Source: Stromatinia cepivora
Taxonomy: Eukaryota; Ascomycota; Leotiomycetes; Helotiales; Sclerotiniaceae
DNA length: 64,000 nt
Reading direction: 5' to 3'
Assembly (NCBI GenBank): GCA_014898415.1
Contig: RCTD01000044.1
Span: 60,355 to 124,354 of the forward strand
Positions within the stretch are counted from its first letter, which is position 1. Each line of letters begins with the position of its first letter. This document shows positions 25,076-37,800 of the stretch, in pieces. The notes under the pieces were generated by a model. The model was not told the DNA's origin, did no database searches, and worked only from the letters and a program-made list of their open reading frames with translations. The position numbers and the translations under genes were made by a program.

Positions 25076-25384
25076 TATCACGGGATAGTATGACTACAGA
25101 GCACTTTCAGGGATCAGGGAATAGATGGTATACATGATTGGTAGAGTAAAAGAATTGAATGACTTGCTTTTGATTATATAAATCAAAAGTTGTATATATA
25201 GAACATATAAGTGGTTATCCAATCGATATATATCTTAATTAGGTTAAATCTTTGTTTATTAGTATATCAGGATCATTTTATTAATTGAAGAGATTGATAA
25301 GGTCTAAAAGATTCTTCATTCCGATTGGAAAGTATATTCTTGATTCTTTATAGAATATAGGAGATCGCAGGGCTTTTTGTAATA
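25076..25384 (-). repeat. 3' LTR of family C copy 1 (309 bp)
   Basis: The outer edge TATCACGGGATAGTATG is little changed. The inner edge GGGCTTTTTGTAATA is a mutated GGGCTTTCCGTGACA. Confidence 0.93.
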
Positions 25385-25779
25385 TACCCTCTAGATCGAA
25401 AAACGATTTGAAATAAATGGAAAAGTATAGAAAATAACAATTCATTTGATTTATAAAGGAATATATAAAATGATTATAAATAAATATCAAGAAAAAAATA
25501 GTGTAATATATAAATCTGAAATGATTCTAGTATTATTAGAATAAGGAAGAATTTGATTGTATATAAATTATAAATATCTTTTGGTTTTTGGTTTGCTATC
25601 TATAATATTTTTTGAAATCAAGATTTTGAATAATAAAAAGAAAATTTTCTATCGGGAGAGTATAGGAGAATGATCGATCCTGTAGTAAAGTAATTAAAAA
25701 TGTTTATAGTTGTTAAACTACAATGTATTGATCGCAATAATGAAGTAAAATGAATGAATTTTTAAAGATATATAGATCC

Positions 25780-27276
25780 CTTCTTCGTATTTTTGTTTTT
25801 GTTTTAATCAAGTTCTTATTGATCATTATTATATTTAAGATTTCGGGATCTAAGAAGGCTAAACAAACGAATTTCAGTTGTATTAAGTAAACGGCAGTTA
25901 AAAAGAAAGTTTTGAAAGAGTTGAATACAAAAAAAGATCCCAATATTCTTTTGAGGGATCAATAAGCTGAGTAGAGAGAATTAATGAATTCAATATAGAT
26001 ATCGAGCCAAGATATCGATTTCCGGGAGTATGATTTAATTAGATTTGTTTCTAGAATGATATATAATTATTTATTTCAGAAAGTGTTCCTCTTTGTTGAA
26101 GGGACTGTTATTCGTTGTAATCAATTGTTTGTAATGGATTCAGATAGTAATTTAGAAATAGGTTTTGTTTTTAAATTCTATTATATAATTGAAAGGTTTT
26201 ATTAATCCTATATTTATAATTTTCAAAGTAAGGATCGTTTGATAAAGAAAAGAAAAGAAGGAAGGTTTTTTTATTTGATAATGATGATCTGTTTGATTCT
26301 TCGATACTAGGTTTTTCGGATGATAAATTAAATAAAGAAAAGAAAGAAAAAGAATCATCGAAAATTGTTGGTTTTTTAATTAAAACAAGGGATAAAGGGA
26401 ATTGTAGGAAAAAGAACAATCATTTATACATTCGATATATAAAATCGTTAATCGCTGGAAAATATAATTTCTATAGCGAATACTTTATTATTCTTCTGAA
26501 CCGAATAATCGCTGATATTGAAATTATAATACTTATTTATATACTCTTTTATCAACTTTCCTTTATTCTTTAATAAATTACTATATTATTATTTATCAGC
26601 AAAATTCGAAAATAAGTTCTTCGTTCACTCTCTATCTTCATAATATACTAATCGTTGATTGTATAATCTAAATAGAGATATAGAATTATAATGAAAATAA
26701 TATTAAAGATTAAGAAAAAGAAAAAAATTGTTCTTTCATTCCTATATCGTTATTCCCTTTCTCTTTGCTATATTATTTATTGGAATCCTCGAAAGACTGA
26801 ATGAAAGAAATATATTGTAATTTCGGAAAACAATAATAAGAATGAAAGAGAAAGAGTAATAAAGAAGAAAAGAAGAAAAAAGTAGATAATGTATTTGAAG
26901 AAAAGAGAAAAAAGGGATAATTCTTTAGTTCTTATAATATCGATAGTATTGATAATTTTAATTGATTTAATTATTTTTTATTCGTTATTTATTACAAATA
27001 ATTCTGAAGCTTTTTTATTTGAATTTCAAATTATTGAATTTAGAAAGAAGTTTATCCTTTTTTGAGGAAAGAAAAGTAAAAAGAGAAGGAATGATCGGTC
27101 TTAATTATTCTTTGTTTTCTGATGGATATAAAATATATGAATTGAAGTGTATTATAGAAAAATATAATGGTTTAGAATATCAAATAAGATTCATTCTATC
27201 CATACCAAAGGGAAGAATTACGAGCTCCAGATTGTCGTTACTTAAGCTTTATAATCCTGTCGCTCATATCTTATAG
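25780..27276 (+). pseudogene. Antisense ORF of family C copy 1, hydrophobic segments near both ends
   Basis: It lies between RNase H and the 3' LTR and runs opposite to gag-pol. The first part reads LLRIFVFVLIKFLLIIII (a membrane-like helix), then a Lys-rich stretch. A central part follows (EIGFVFKFYYIIERFY), and near 26900-27000 comes a second hydrophobic stretch (ISIVLIILIDLIIFYSLF). The open 85-codon end at 27019-27276 contains EYQIRFILSIPKGRI. Three frames are needed, with one break in a T7 run at about 26266. The same protein text is found in copy 2, so it belongs to the element. No family is recognised. An envelope-like or host-derived gene are both possible. Confidence 0.5.
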
Positions 27277-27329
27277 ATTGAAAAGGGATCGGAAATGTTC
27301 GAACTTTTGTTTTATAAGATTCTTGGTAA

Positions 27330-29585
27330 GCCCATCAGTAATCATATCAATGGTCGGTAGATAAATTATATAAAAGTTTTTTTTTAAATATTCTTAATGT
27401 AATTATATATTTTGGATATCGATATAATATAATTTCGTAATAATCTATTTGTTCTTATCGACAATCAATTTGATTATTTATTGGTTATCATAGAAGATCG
27501 TTATAAATTCTTTCATTATTAGATCGATCTTTTTTAAAAAATATAGGGTTGTTATAATTTTTTTTGATATAAATTCGATTCCGAAAAGCTCTACTTTAAT
27601 AATCGAAATGATTATAATATCTTATTTAAAAGTTTTCTATATAATTAAATTATCGAAAAGAAATATAATGTATTCTTAGAATGATCGATGAATATTTGGA
27701 TTATTTATAAAAGAAATATCTGAGAAAACGAAAAGTTATAATATTTGATCATTACTATATTGGATTATAAGATACTTCATATTCTATAAGTATTATAAAT
27801 AATAATCAATAGTTTTTATATAATCGTTCGATGGATTGATTAAATAATGGTTCAATTACAAAATAGCGAATGAAATATCCGTTCTTATAATGATTATAGT
27901 ATATAATATTGATCCCATTTTCTCTTGATACATTTTTATAATATATACAGGAGGTTAACCCTGATTTTTTTGAAATATTATTATTGGGAATGGAATGCTT
28001 GCTATCCTGTTTATCGTTTTGAATTTCTTAACAATCTTTTTAATATATATATCGTAGACTAACCATAGCTTTTTCTTGGATCAATTACGAAATATATATA
28101 TATTCAGAAATCATTTAGTATTTTTTAGATTTTGTAGCTTATATACAACTTTGATTCCTTCGATGATCTTTGTAACAATTAATTCGTTTTTCTTATAATA
28201 AATAATCTGAATATTGTTTACAAAGAAAAGAATTATAATAATATACTTTAGATTAATATATAAATATAATTCCTCTTTATATTATACTAATCCTAATTTC
28301 TCGAGTATTCAAATAAAATCCCTAAACTATATAATTAAAGAATCTTGTAGATCATACAAAACTTGATTAATTATAATATTTTTGTTTGGGATTTTGTATT
28401 CATCAAATAGATAATATATAACTAAAATACCAAAAGGATTATATAAAATATTAATAAAGATATTGATTATATTGTATTATTTGATTTCGAAATTGTATTT
28501 AGTAATAATTGCTATTACAATTCGAAATAATCGATTTATTAATATAATAATATAAATAATCTCAATTATACTTTTAATTTGAAGATCTCCTTATATTACT
28601 AAATATAAACGATAACGAATAATTAAATCTTGATTATTGTATTTATATATAAACATTTATTGAAGAAAGATCGGCTTTATAAATTCCGATCCTGAATCGA
28701 TTTTATATCAGGTTTTCCTAGTTTTAAGATTATCAATTTTAAGATTATAATCCTATTTAAATCAATATTCTATTTAATGATCTTCTAATTAGTAATAAAA
28801 ACAAAATAACTTTGAAACTACAAAAATATGAATTCGAGGAAATGATATTACTTGTAATCTATTGATTATAGATTAAATAAAAAACAATAATGGTTTTGCT
28901 TCAATTCTAATAATGATTATATTATGAATTATTACAAATTGAGAATACTCCTTTATATCGTTCATTCCTTATTAATCAAATTAAAATATAGAATAAAAAT
29001 TATTCAAATAGAGTAATCCTATTAAATCTATTCTTTGAAATATAACAATTCTTATATAGAATTCAATATTAGAATCGTTCTTTTGATAATATTATTATAT
29101 ATACAATTGTTTTTGTATATATATTGATTACTCTGGGATACAAGAATTAGATGATTCTTAAAAGAAAGATAATTCTAAATGGTAATTGTATAATTGAAAT
29201 TCAAACGGATTGATTTGAACCCTGAGTATTTCAATCTTTATAATATAAGTTTTTTTAGATATCTATTTGAAATTATAAATCCGTAAATCTTCTATGAATC
29301 GATCAAATAAATATATAAAGTATAATAATCTTTGTAATGATTGGATTTCCTTTATAAAATACTCTGATTAATTATTTTAGTATATATACTTCCTTTTGGA
29401 ATATTGAGATTAATCGATTGAAGTAGTCTCTGGATCATTTTCGTATATATTATAAAGAACTTCGATAATATAATTAGTAGATTCATACTTTATATTCTCT
29501 ATATCAATATATTCGATAAAATTGCGATCTGTATTATTATTATAGATATTTCTTTGAGTAATATCAATATCTTTATTTACAAGAT
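27330..29585 (-). pseudogene. Family C copy 1 RT and RNase H
   Basis: This aligns in reverse with 33300-35560 of copy 2. It contains the RT and Copia-type RNase H blocks in degenerate form. At its right edge it is cut by copy 2 and continues at 37801. Confidence 0.7.
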
Positions 29586-29894
29586 TGTCACGGAAAGCCC
29601 CGCAATCCCCTGTATCTTATGAAGGATCAAAGCGTATGCTTTCCAATCAGAATGAAGGATCTACTAGCCCTTATCAATCCACCAATTGATAAGATGATCC
29701 TGATATACTAATAAACAAAGATCTAGCTTAATTAAGGTGTATATCGGTTATATAACCATTTATTTGTTCTATATATATAGCTCTTGATTTATATAATCAA
29801 GAGTAAGTCATTCAATTCTTTTATTCTATCAATTATATATATCACTTATTCAACGATCCCTGAAAATGCTGTGTAATCATATTATCCCATGATA
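29586..29894 (+). repeat. 5' LTR of family C copy 2
   Basis: The outer start TGTCACGGAAAGCCCCGC is unmutated. The inner end ATCCCATGATA is mutated. Confidence 0.94.
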
Positions 29895-30099
29895 ATTATA
29901 AGTTTGGTAATTCTTAAATCTATGCAATTTTCTATCTGGTGATTACTAAATATTCAAAGGATTATTCTTAAAATATTATTTTTATTTTATTTATAATTCA
30001 ATATTTATATTAATTCAGTTATTTTTATTTAATATAATAAAAGATCAAAATGATCTTCTTTTTATAATCTATATTTAATGATTGGAGTAATATTTATAT

Positions 30100-33000
30100 T
30101 TGAAAAATAAGTATCAAGTTTAAGGAATCTGGGATTCAATCAATCTAGAGAATAATTTGTTTATTTCTATATCAGCGATATCTATTTCAAACTCTGATTT
30201 GACGAGTGAGCCTATCCGTATTCAGATCGATTGGTTTTCAATCAAATTATCTGTTTTACTTTCTGTTATCGATCTTTAAGTCAAATATGATTAAGAAAAA
30301 CAAATTCAATACTAAAAAGAATTTTCGAAATATTTTGTAGTGATTCAATTCAGGGAAGATATTAATAGAGATATGAAAATGAAAGATTCTGATGATAATA
30401 TATCGGAATTTATTCTTAATAGATTTATTATTCTACTCCCAATCATTTTCCAAGAAATCTCCTTTGAATTTATCTTTTTCTAATTGGAATATCGATATTG
30501 ACAATAAGAATATATCCAGAATTATAAAACTTTTAAGGATGTTTACAAATGGATTAAATCATCAATTGATTAAATATACCTTATAAAACTATTCATTTTT
30601 AATTAGGGTACTACAACTCTTCCATTTAAGATGATCATCAATATATTCAAAAAGAAATTCACACCTATAGTAATTATTGCCAAACTTGCAATATTATAAG
30701 AATATCAATCTATTCTAATATAAACCTTATTCGGCAGAATCGATCCTATCAAATAGTATAGAGATTGGATTATAATCTACATCAAAGCTTTCGCATATAA
30801 GATCATTAAAGTATAAAATAAAATTGCTATCAATACTTTTCTATAAATTATTAATACCAGGATACTCCCAATCTGAATAAATATTATGATTATATAAATC
30901 GAGATGAATAATTAGTTCGGATTACCTAATCTCTTATTCAAGTAATTCGGAAACGTTTTTGAAGGATTAGTCTTCCAGGATTCTATTTCCTCAAAAACTA
31001 AAGAAAAAGTATATTCTATATTTATTTTTTTTCAAAATGATAAAAAATCTAAAAAGAATAAAAAGAGTATCAATTCTAGAAGTAATCAAGGGATCAAGAA
31101 GATTTAGGAATATTCTTATAGAATTGAATCTGAATGGAACAATGGAATTGATTATAATTATATTGTATATAATTGCAAAGTTATAGAGTTAGCGTTTATT
31201 GAAAGGATTAATCTATTATTCAAAAGAGTATTCAGCGAAAACGAGTTACAAGTAATTAGGGATCGAGCAAGATTGCATTTATAAAAGCAATTTCATTTTA
31301 ATTGAATCAAAAGGAAATGAATGAAAAATTCCATTGATCCTTTAAAACCTTCAATCAATACTGTTATCTTAAATATTTGATATAATTAATCAAGAGTATA
31401 CTCTACAATAATAAGAGTATATTATCTATTCAATAATATTTTGTTCAATAATTATAATACTATATATATTATAAACGATATATCTCTGTTGAATAATCAT
31501 CGATATCGATTATCCGATCCCAATGATTTTGTAAAAACAGGTATTTCCAGTTTCCAAATTCTAGAATATAGGGTTTATATTATTAAAGAAATCATTAAAA
31601 GAGAAGGTTATCTTAATAATGATTTGATTTTAAATGATATAATATTCATCCCTGATTTTTATATCAATATCGTTTCGAAAGTTCGATTGAAGAAAACCGG
31701 CCTATAGTTTTCAGGATATAACTGTACTTTTCATAAAGGAGATTATATAAATAGTATAATAATTGCTTAATGCATTTATACTGAAAATCTTGTATTCTTA
31801 GAATATAAATCATTTTCTATTTATTCAAATATTCTTTTATTTATTCCTATAAATAACCCTTTTATAATATATCCAATAATGAATAGAAAAATAAACAAAG
31901 CATTTTATTATTCTCATGATCCATTTTTTTAAGAGAAAATATGAATGAAATATAGTATAAATACTTTAGGCATTTGGGGAAGGAAACTCTTGAATATTTA
32001 ATATTTGTAATGTAAAATATCAAAATAAAAGGTATTATTCGTTCTAATTATACTGATTGTATTTGTATTTATATAAAGCAAATTATTTCTTGTATTTCAA
32101 ATGATCACTAGTTATTTTAGTCCTTCTACAAAATTTAATGGGATCTTTTTAATTTCGATAAAGAGTATAACAATATATTATAGCTTTTATTGATCAAAGA
32201 AATATATTATGGCAAAATCTTTTCATATCTAATCTATTATAAAATATATAATAAAGTATTTGTAATCATTTAAAGTTTTGTAGTCTGGATTCATTATAAA
32301 TATAGTCTAATGATTATAGTGATTAAGTAGGATAATGATATATCTATTATTGAAGTTATAAAAGCAATATTATTTGAGAAATGAATTAAATAAGAAAGTA
32401 TCAAATTCGAGTTATCCTTATTTTATATATATAAATTCAATAAAGGATTAGAATATATAGAATAAGAAATAGTTATAAAACAAATAAAAATGTAGATTAT
32501 AATGGATTTATTGGACAAATTGTGGGTAGAAGTAATACAAGCTGTTATTTATCTATATAATATAAGTCCTTTGAAGGTTAAATCCTTTAAATTGTTTAAT
32601 AAAGTGTTCGATATATAGTTTTATAATTACTTTTACAAAAATAATCCCCTATTTATAAAGAAAATATTTAACGATCTTTATCCCAATTGGAATGGAATTT
32701 ATAAATATAAATATTGAGTTTACCTTTTGGATAAAAACAAAAAAGCTGGAATTAATAGGAAATGGTATAAAACCAATCCTTAAGTATATATTGAATATTT
32801 AGTAGATTATATCCCAAATATATTGATCTATTGTATATAGATACTCAAGTTTAATAAAGTTATTATCATTCGAAATATAATGTTTAATGAGGAATTCATT
32901 TATTATATAGATTTCATTAATCGAATGATTAATATTCATATCATAAAAGAGCTTAAACAACTTGTTAGAGTTCTTGATCTATAAGATTATATCGAAATGG

Positions 33001-35600
33001 ACAGGACAATCATTCAAAATGAGGATAATCATAAGGACTTCATTTATCTATCTATTTTTATGGATCGAAAAACTCTTGATTCATTCATTAAGTGTATTTC
33101 AGATTTACTATTTATAAATAAATTGATTTCGGGGGTAGATATAGATCTGGGGGATGATGATAGGAATAAAGAAATCGATTTAGGATTATCTAATCTATTT
33201 AATCTTTTAGATAGTGAGGATAAGATATATAATGAAGATATATAAGTATTGGTTGATTCTTTTATTGAAGAAATTAAAGAAGTTGATTTTTTTATTAAGG
33301 AGCAATTATATTTTGTAGATAAAGATGTTGATATTGTTTAAAAAGATATTTGTAATAATAATATAGATCCCAATTTTATTGAATATATTGATATAAGGAA
33401 TATAAAGTATAAGTTTATTGATTGTATTATTGAAATTCTTTATAGTATATATGAAAATGATTTAGAGACTATTTCAATCGATCAATTTCAATATTTCAAA
33501 AGGAAGTATATATATTGGAATAATCAATTAGAATATTCTGTAAAGGAAATCCAGTTATTATAAAGATTATTATATTTTATATATTCATTTAATCGATTTA
33601 TAGAGGATTCATGGATTCATAATCTTGAATAGATATCTAAAAGAGTTTGTATTATAAGGATTGAAATACCTAGGGTTTAGATTAATCTATTTGAGTTTCA
33701 ATTATATAATTATTATTCGGAGTTACTTCTCTTTTGGGAATCATTTGGTTTTTATATTCTAAAGCAATCAGTATATATATAAAGGCAATTGTATATATAA
33801 TAATATTATTAAGAGAACAATCCCAATATTGGATTTTATATAGGAACTATTATATTTCAAAGAATAGATTTGATAAGATTATTTTGTTTAAATAATTTTT
33901 ATTTTATATTTTGGTTTGATCAATAAGGGATGGATGATATAAGGGGGTATTCTCAATTTATAATAATTTATAGTATGATTATTGCTGGAATTGAAGCAAA
34001 ACTATTATTATCTTTCATTTGATCTATAATCAATGGATTATAGATAATATTATTTCTTCGAATTTATATATTTGCAATTCCAAAATTACTTCGTTTTTAT
34101 TATTAATTAGAAAATCATCAAATGGGATATTGATTCAAATAGGATTGCGATTTTAAAATTAATAATCTTAAGGTTAGGAAAACTTGGTATGAAATCGATT
34201 CTGGATCGGAATTTTCAAAATTGATTCTTTTTTAATAAATATTTATATATAAATATAATAATCAAGGTTTAATCATTTATTATTGTTTATATTTAATAAT
34301 ATAAGGAGATTTTTAAGCTAAAAATATTATTAAGATTATTTATATTATTATATTAATAGGCTAATCATTCCGAATTATAATAGTAATCATTATTAAATAC
34401 AATCTTGAAACAAAGTAATACAATATAATCAATACTTTCATCAATACTTTATGTAATTCTTTTGATATTCTAATTATATACTATCTATTTGATAGATACA
34501 AAATCCTAAACAAAAATATTATAATCGATCAAACTTTGTATGATCTACAAGATTCTTTAGCTATATAATTTAAGGATTTTATTCGAATATTTGAAAAATT
34601 AGGATTAATATAATACAAAAAGAAATCATATTTATATATTAATCTAAATTATATTATTATGATTCTTTTCTTTATAAATAATATTCAGATTATTTATTAT
34701 AAGAAAAACGAATCAATTATTATAAAGATCATTAAGAGAATCAAAGCTGTATATAAACTACAAAACCTGGAAAACATTAAATAGTTTCTGAGTATATGTA
34801 TATTCTATAATCGATCCAAGAAAAAGTTGTGGTTAATTTATGATATATATATTGAGAAGATTATTAAGAAATTCAAAGTAATAAATAGGATAGTAAATAT
34901 ACTGCTCTTGATAATGATATTTTGGAAAAATCAGGGTCAAATTCCTATATATATTATAAAAATGTATCAAAAGAAAGTAGGTTCAATATTATATATTGCA
35001 ATTATTATAAAAGCGGATGTGTTATTTGCTGTTTCGTAATTAAGCCATTATTTGATCAATCTATCGAGTAATTATATGAAAACTATCGATCATTATTTAT
35101 AATATCTATGGAATATAAGGTATCTTGTGATCCAATATAATAATGATCAAATATCATAATTTCTTATCTTCTTAGATACTTTTTTTATGGATGATCTAGA
35201 TATTCGTTGATTATTTTAAGGGTATATTATATCCCTTTTCAATAGTTTAATTATATAGAAAGTATCCAAGTAAGATATTATAATTATTTCGATTATTGAA
35301 ATAAAACTTCTTGGAATCGAATGTATATCAAAAGAAACTATAGTAATCTTACATTTTTTAAAAAAGATTAATCTAATAGTAAAAGAGTTTATAACGATCT
35401 TTTGTGATAATCAATAAATGATCAAATTAGTGATTGATGAAAACAAACGGATCATTATAAAACTATATTATATCGATATTCAAAATATATGGTTATATTA
35501 AGAATATTCAAAAAGGAACTTTTATATAATTTATCTATTGATCATTGATATAATTACTGATAAACTTACCAAAAACTTTATAAAACAAAAGTTCGAATAT
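30100..35600 (+). pseudogene. Family C copy 2 gag-pol, degenerate
   Basis: A gag-like frame is open at 30392-30586. The protease block is open at 31441-31707 (88 codons): YIINDISLLNN, then IIFIPDFYINIVSKVRL, which matches the Copia 'vPdf..NLiS' signature. Integrase and its C-terminus cover about 32000-32700, with WVEVIQAVIYLYNISPLK readable. An acidic hinge is open at 32997-33245. RT ends in the open frame 34827-35039 (MYQKKVGSILYIAIIIKAD). RNase H follows: NYMKTIDHYLQYLW-like text near 35075, KEFITIFCDNQ near 35390, and KLTKNFIKQKFEYFRSL at the end near 35570-35620. Stops interrupt every domain. Confidence 0.82.
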
Positions 35601-35663
35601 TTCCGATCCCTTTTTAATTTACAAGATATGAACAATAGGATTATAAAGTTTGAATAACGATGA

Positions 35664-37117
35664 TTATAGAATTTGAATAACAATGATTATAAAATTTGAA
35701 TAACAACGATTATAGAGTTTGAATAACGATAATCTGAAATTTGTATTTCTTCCTTTTAGCATAAATAGAATAAATCCTATTTGGTATTCTAAACTATTAT
35801 ACTTTTCCATAATGTATTCCAATTTGTGTATTCTATATTCATTGGGAAACAAAGAATAATCAAGGCTGATTATTTCTTTGCTTTTCATTTTCTTGTCTTC
35901 GAAAAAGAATAAGCTTCTTTTTAAACTTAATAATTTGAAGTTCAAGTAAAAGAGCCTTTGGATTATCTGCAACAATTAAGGAACAAAGAACAATTAAAAC
36001 AACCAAAATTATTAATACTATTGGTACTATAGAAGCTAAGGGATTATCCCTTTTTTCCTTTTTCTTTAAATATACCATCCGTTCTTTTCTTCTTTTCTTT
36101 TTTATTATTCTTTTTTTTTCATCCTTATTATCGTTTTCTGAAATCACAATATACTTTTTCCATTCAGCTTTTCAAGGATTCTAATGAGTAATATAGTGAG
36201 GAAAAGGGGAACGATAATGTAGGGGCGAAAGAACAACTTTTCTCTTTTTTTCGATCTTCAGTATTACTTTCATTACAATTCTGTATCTTTGTTTGGATTA
36301 TATAATCAATGATCAATATATTATAAAAGTAGGGGGTAAACGAAGAATTTATTTTCGAATTTTGCTGATGAATAGTGATGTAATAATTTGCTAAAGGATA
36401 GAGGAAAGTCGGCAAAGGAATATATGAATAAATACTACAATTCCAATATCGATGATTATTCGATTTAGAAGAATCAATAAAGTATTCGCTATAGAAATTA
36501 TATCTCTCAATGATCAACGATTTTATATATCGAATATATAGATAATCGTTCTTTTTTTTATGATTCCTTTTATCTTTTGTTTTAATTGGAGAATCAGCAA
36601 TTTTTAATGATTTTTTTCTTTTCTTTATTGAATGATCTTTACTTCGATAATTATAAATACAGGATTAGTAAAACCTTTTAATTATATAATAGGATTTAAA
36701 AATAAAATCTATTTCCAAATTATTATTTGAATCTATAATTAGCAATTGATTATGATAAACAATAGTTCCTTTAATAAAGGGGAGCGGTTTCTGAAATAAA
36801 TAATTGTATATTATTCTAGAAATAGATTTAATTAAATTATGCTTTTAGAGATCGATATTTTGGTTTATTATTTGTATTGGATTTATTAATTCTCTTTATT
36901 CGATTTATTGATCCTTTAAAAAAGTATTGGGATCTTTTTTCGTATTCGATTCTTTCAAAGCTTTCTTCTCAATTGTTGTTTGCTTAATATAATTGAGATT
37001 CATTTGTTTAATCTTCTTAAACCCCGAAATCTTAGATATGATAATGATCAATAAAAGCTTGATTAAAACAAAAACGAAAATGCGAAAAGGGAATCCATAT
37101 ACTTTTAAAAAATTCAT
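35664..37117 (-). pseudogene. Antisense ORF of family C copy 2, hydrophobic segments near both ends
   Basis: This is the copy 2 version of the antisense frame. Open parts in N- to C-terminal order are 37117-36905 (70 codons, FRIFVFVLIKLLLIIIIS near the N-terminus), 36517-36164 (117 codons) and 36147-35860 plus 35975-35664 in two frames. The hydrophobic stretch IVLIILVVLIVLCSLIVA lies at about 36045-35985, followed by LLLELQIIKFKKKLILF. The full length would be about 490 residues. Alignment to copy 1 keeps the protein sequence over long stretches (for example EYQIGFILFMLKGR against EYQIRFILSIPKGR), which supports past coding. A segment present in copy 1 at about 26250-26350 is missing here. 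Function unknown. Confidence 0.5.
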
Positions 37118-37486
37118 TTATTTTATTTTGCTATTATGATCAATATGCTATAATTTAGCAATTATATATATTCTCAATTGCTACACCGCAGAATCGATCA
37201 TTCATTTGTATTCTCCTGATGGAAAACTTTCTTTTTATTATTCAAAATCTTGATTTTGAAGAATATTGTAGATAACAAATCGAAGATCAAAAGAAATTTG
37301 TATTTTATATATATTCAAATTCTTCTTTATTCTAAGGGTACCAGGATTATTTCAGGTTTATATATTATATCAATCCTTGATTGATATTTGCTTATAATCG
37401 TTTTGTATATTCATTTATGAATCATATAAATTGTTACTTTCTATATTTTTCTATTTGTTTTAGATCGCCTTCCGATTTGGAGGGTG

Positions 37487-37795
37487 TATCATAGAAAGCC
37501 TTGCAATCCTTTGTATTTTATAAAGAATCAAAGTATATACTTTCCAATCAGAATAAAGGATCTATTAGTCTTTATCAATCCATTAATTGATAAAGTGATC
37601 CTGATATATTAATAAACAAAGATCTAATCTAATTAAGATATATATTGATTAAATAACCATTCATTTGTTTTATATATATAACTCTTAATTCATATAATCA
37701 AAAGCAAGTCATTCAATTCTTTTACTCTACCAATCATGTGTACCATTTATTCAACGATCCCTGAAAGTGCTGTGTAATCATACTATCCCGTGATA
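37487..37795 (+). repeat. 3' LTR of family C copy 2
   Basis: The inner start TATCATAGAAAGCC is mutated. The outer end ACTATCCCGTGATA is nearly intact. Confidence 0.94.
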
Positions 37796-37800
37796 AAGAT

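Larger units (their letters stand above)
29586..37795 (+). mobile_element. Copia element, family C, copy 2 (plus, 8210 bp), complete
   Basis: The target duplication AAGAT (29581-29585 and 37796-37800) is exact, and both LTRs are 309 bp. A purine tract GGAGGGTG lies just before the 3' LTR. Domain order is gag, protease, integrase, hinge, RT, RNase H, as in Ty1/Copia, followed by about 1.9 kb with an antisense frame. The element is inserted in copy 1 in reverse orientation, so the two form a long inverted repeat around one another. Confidence 0.94.
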
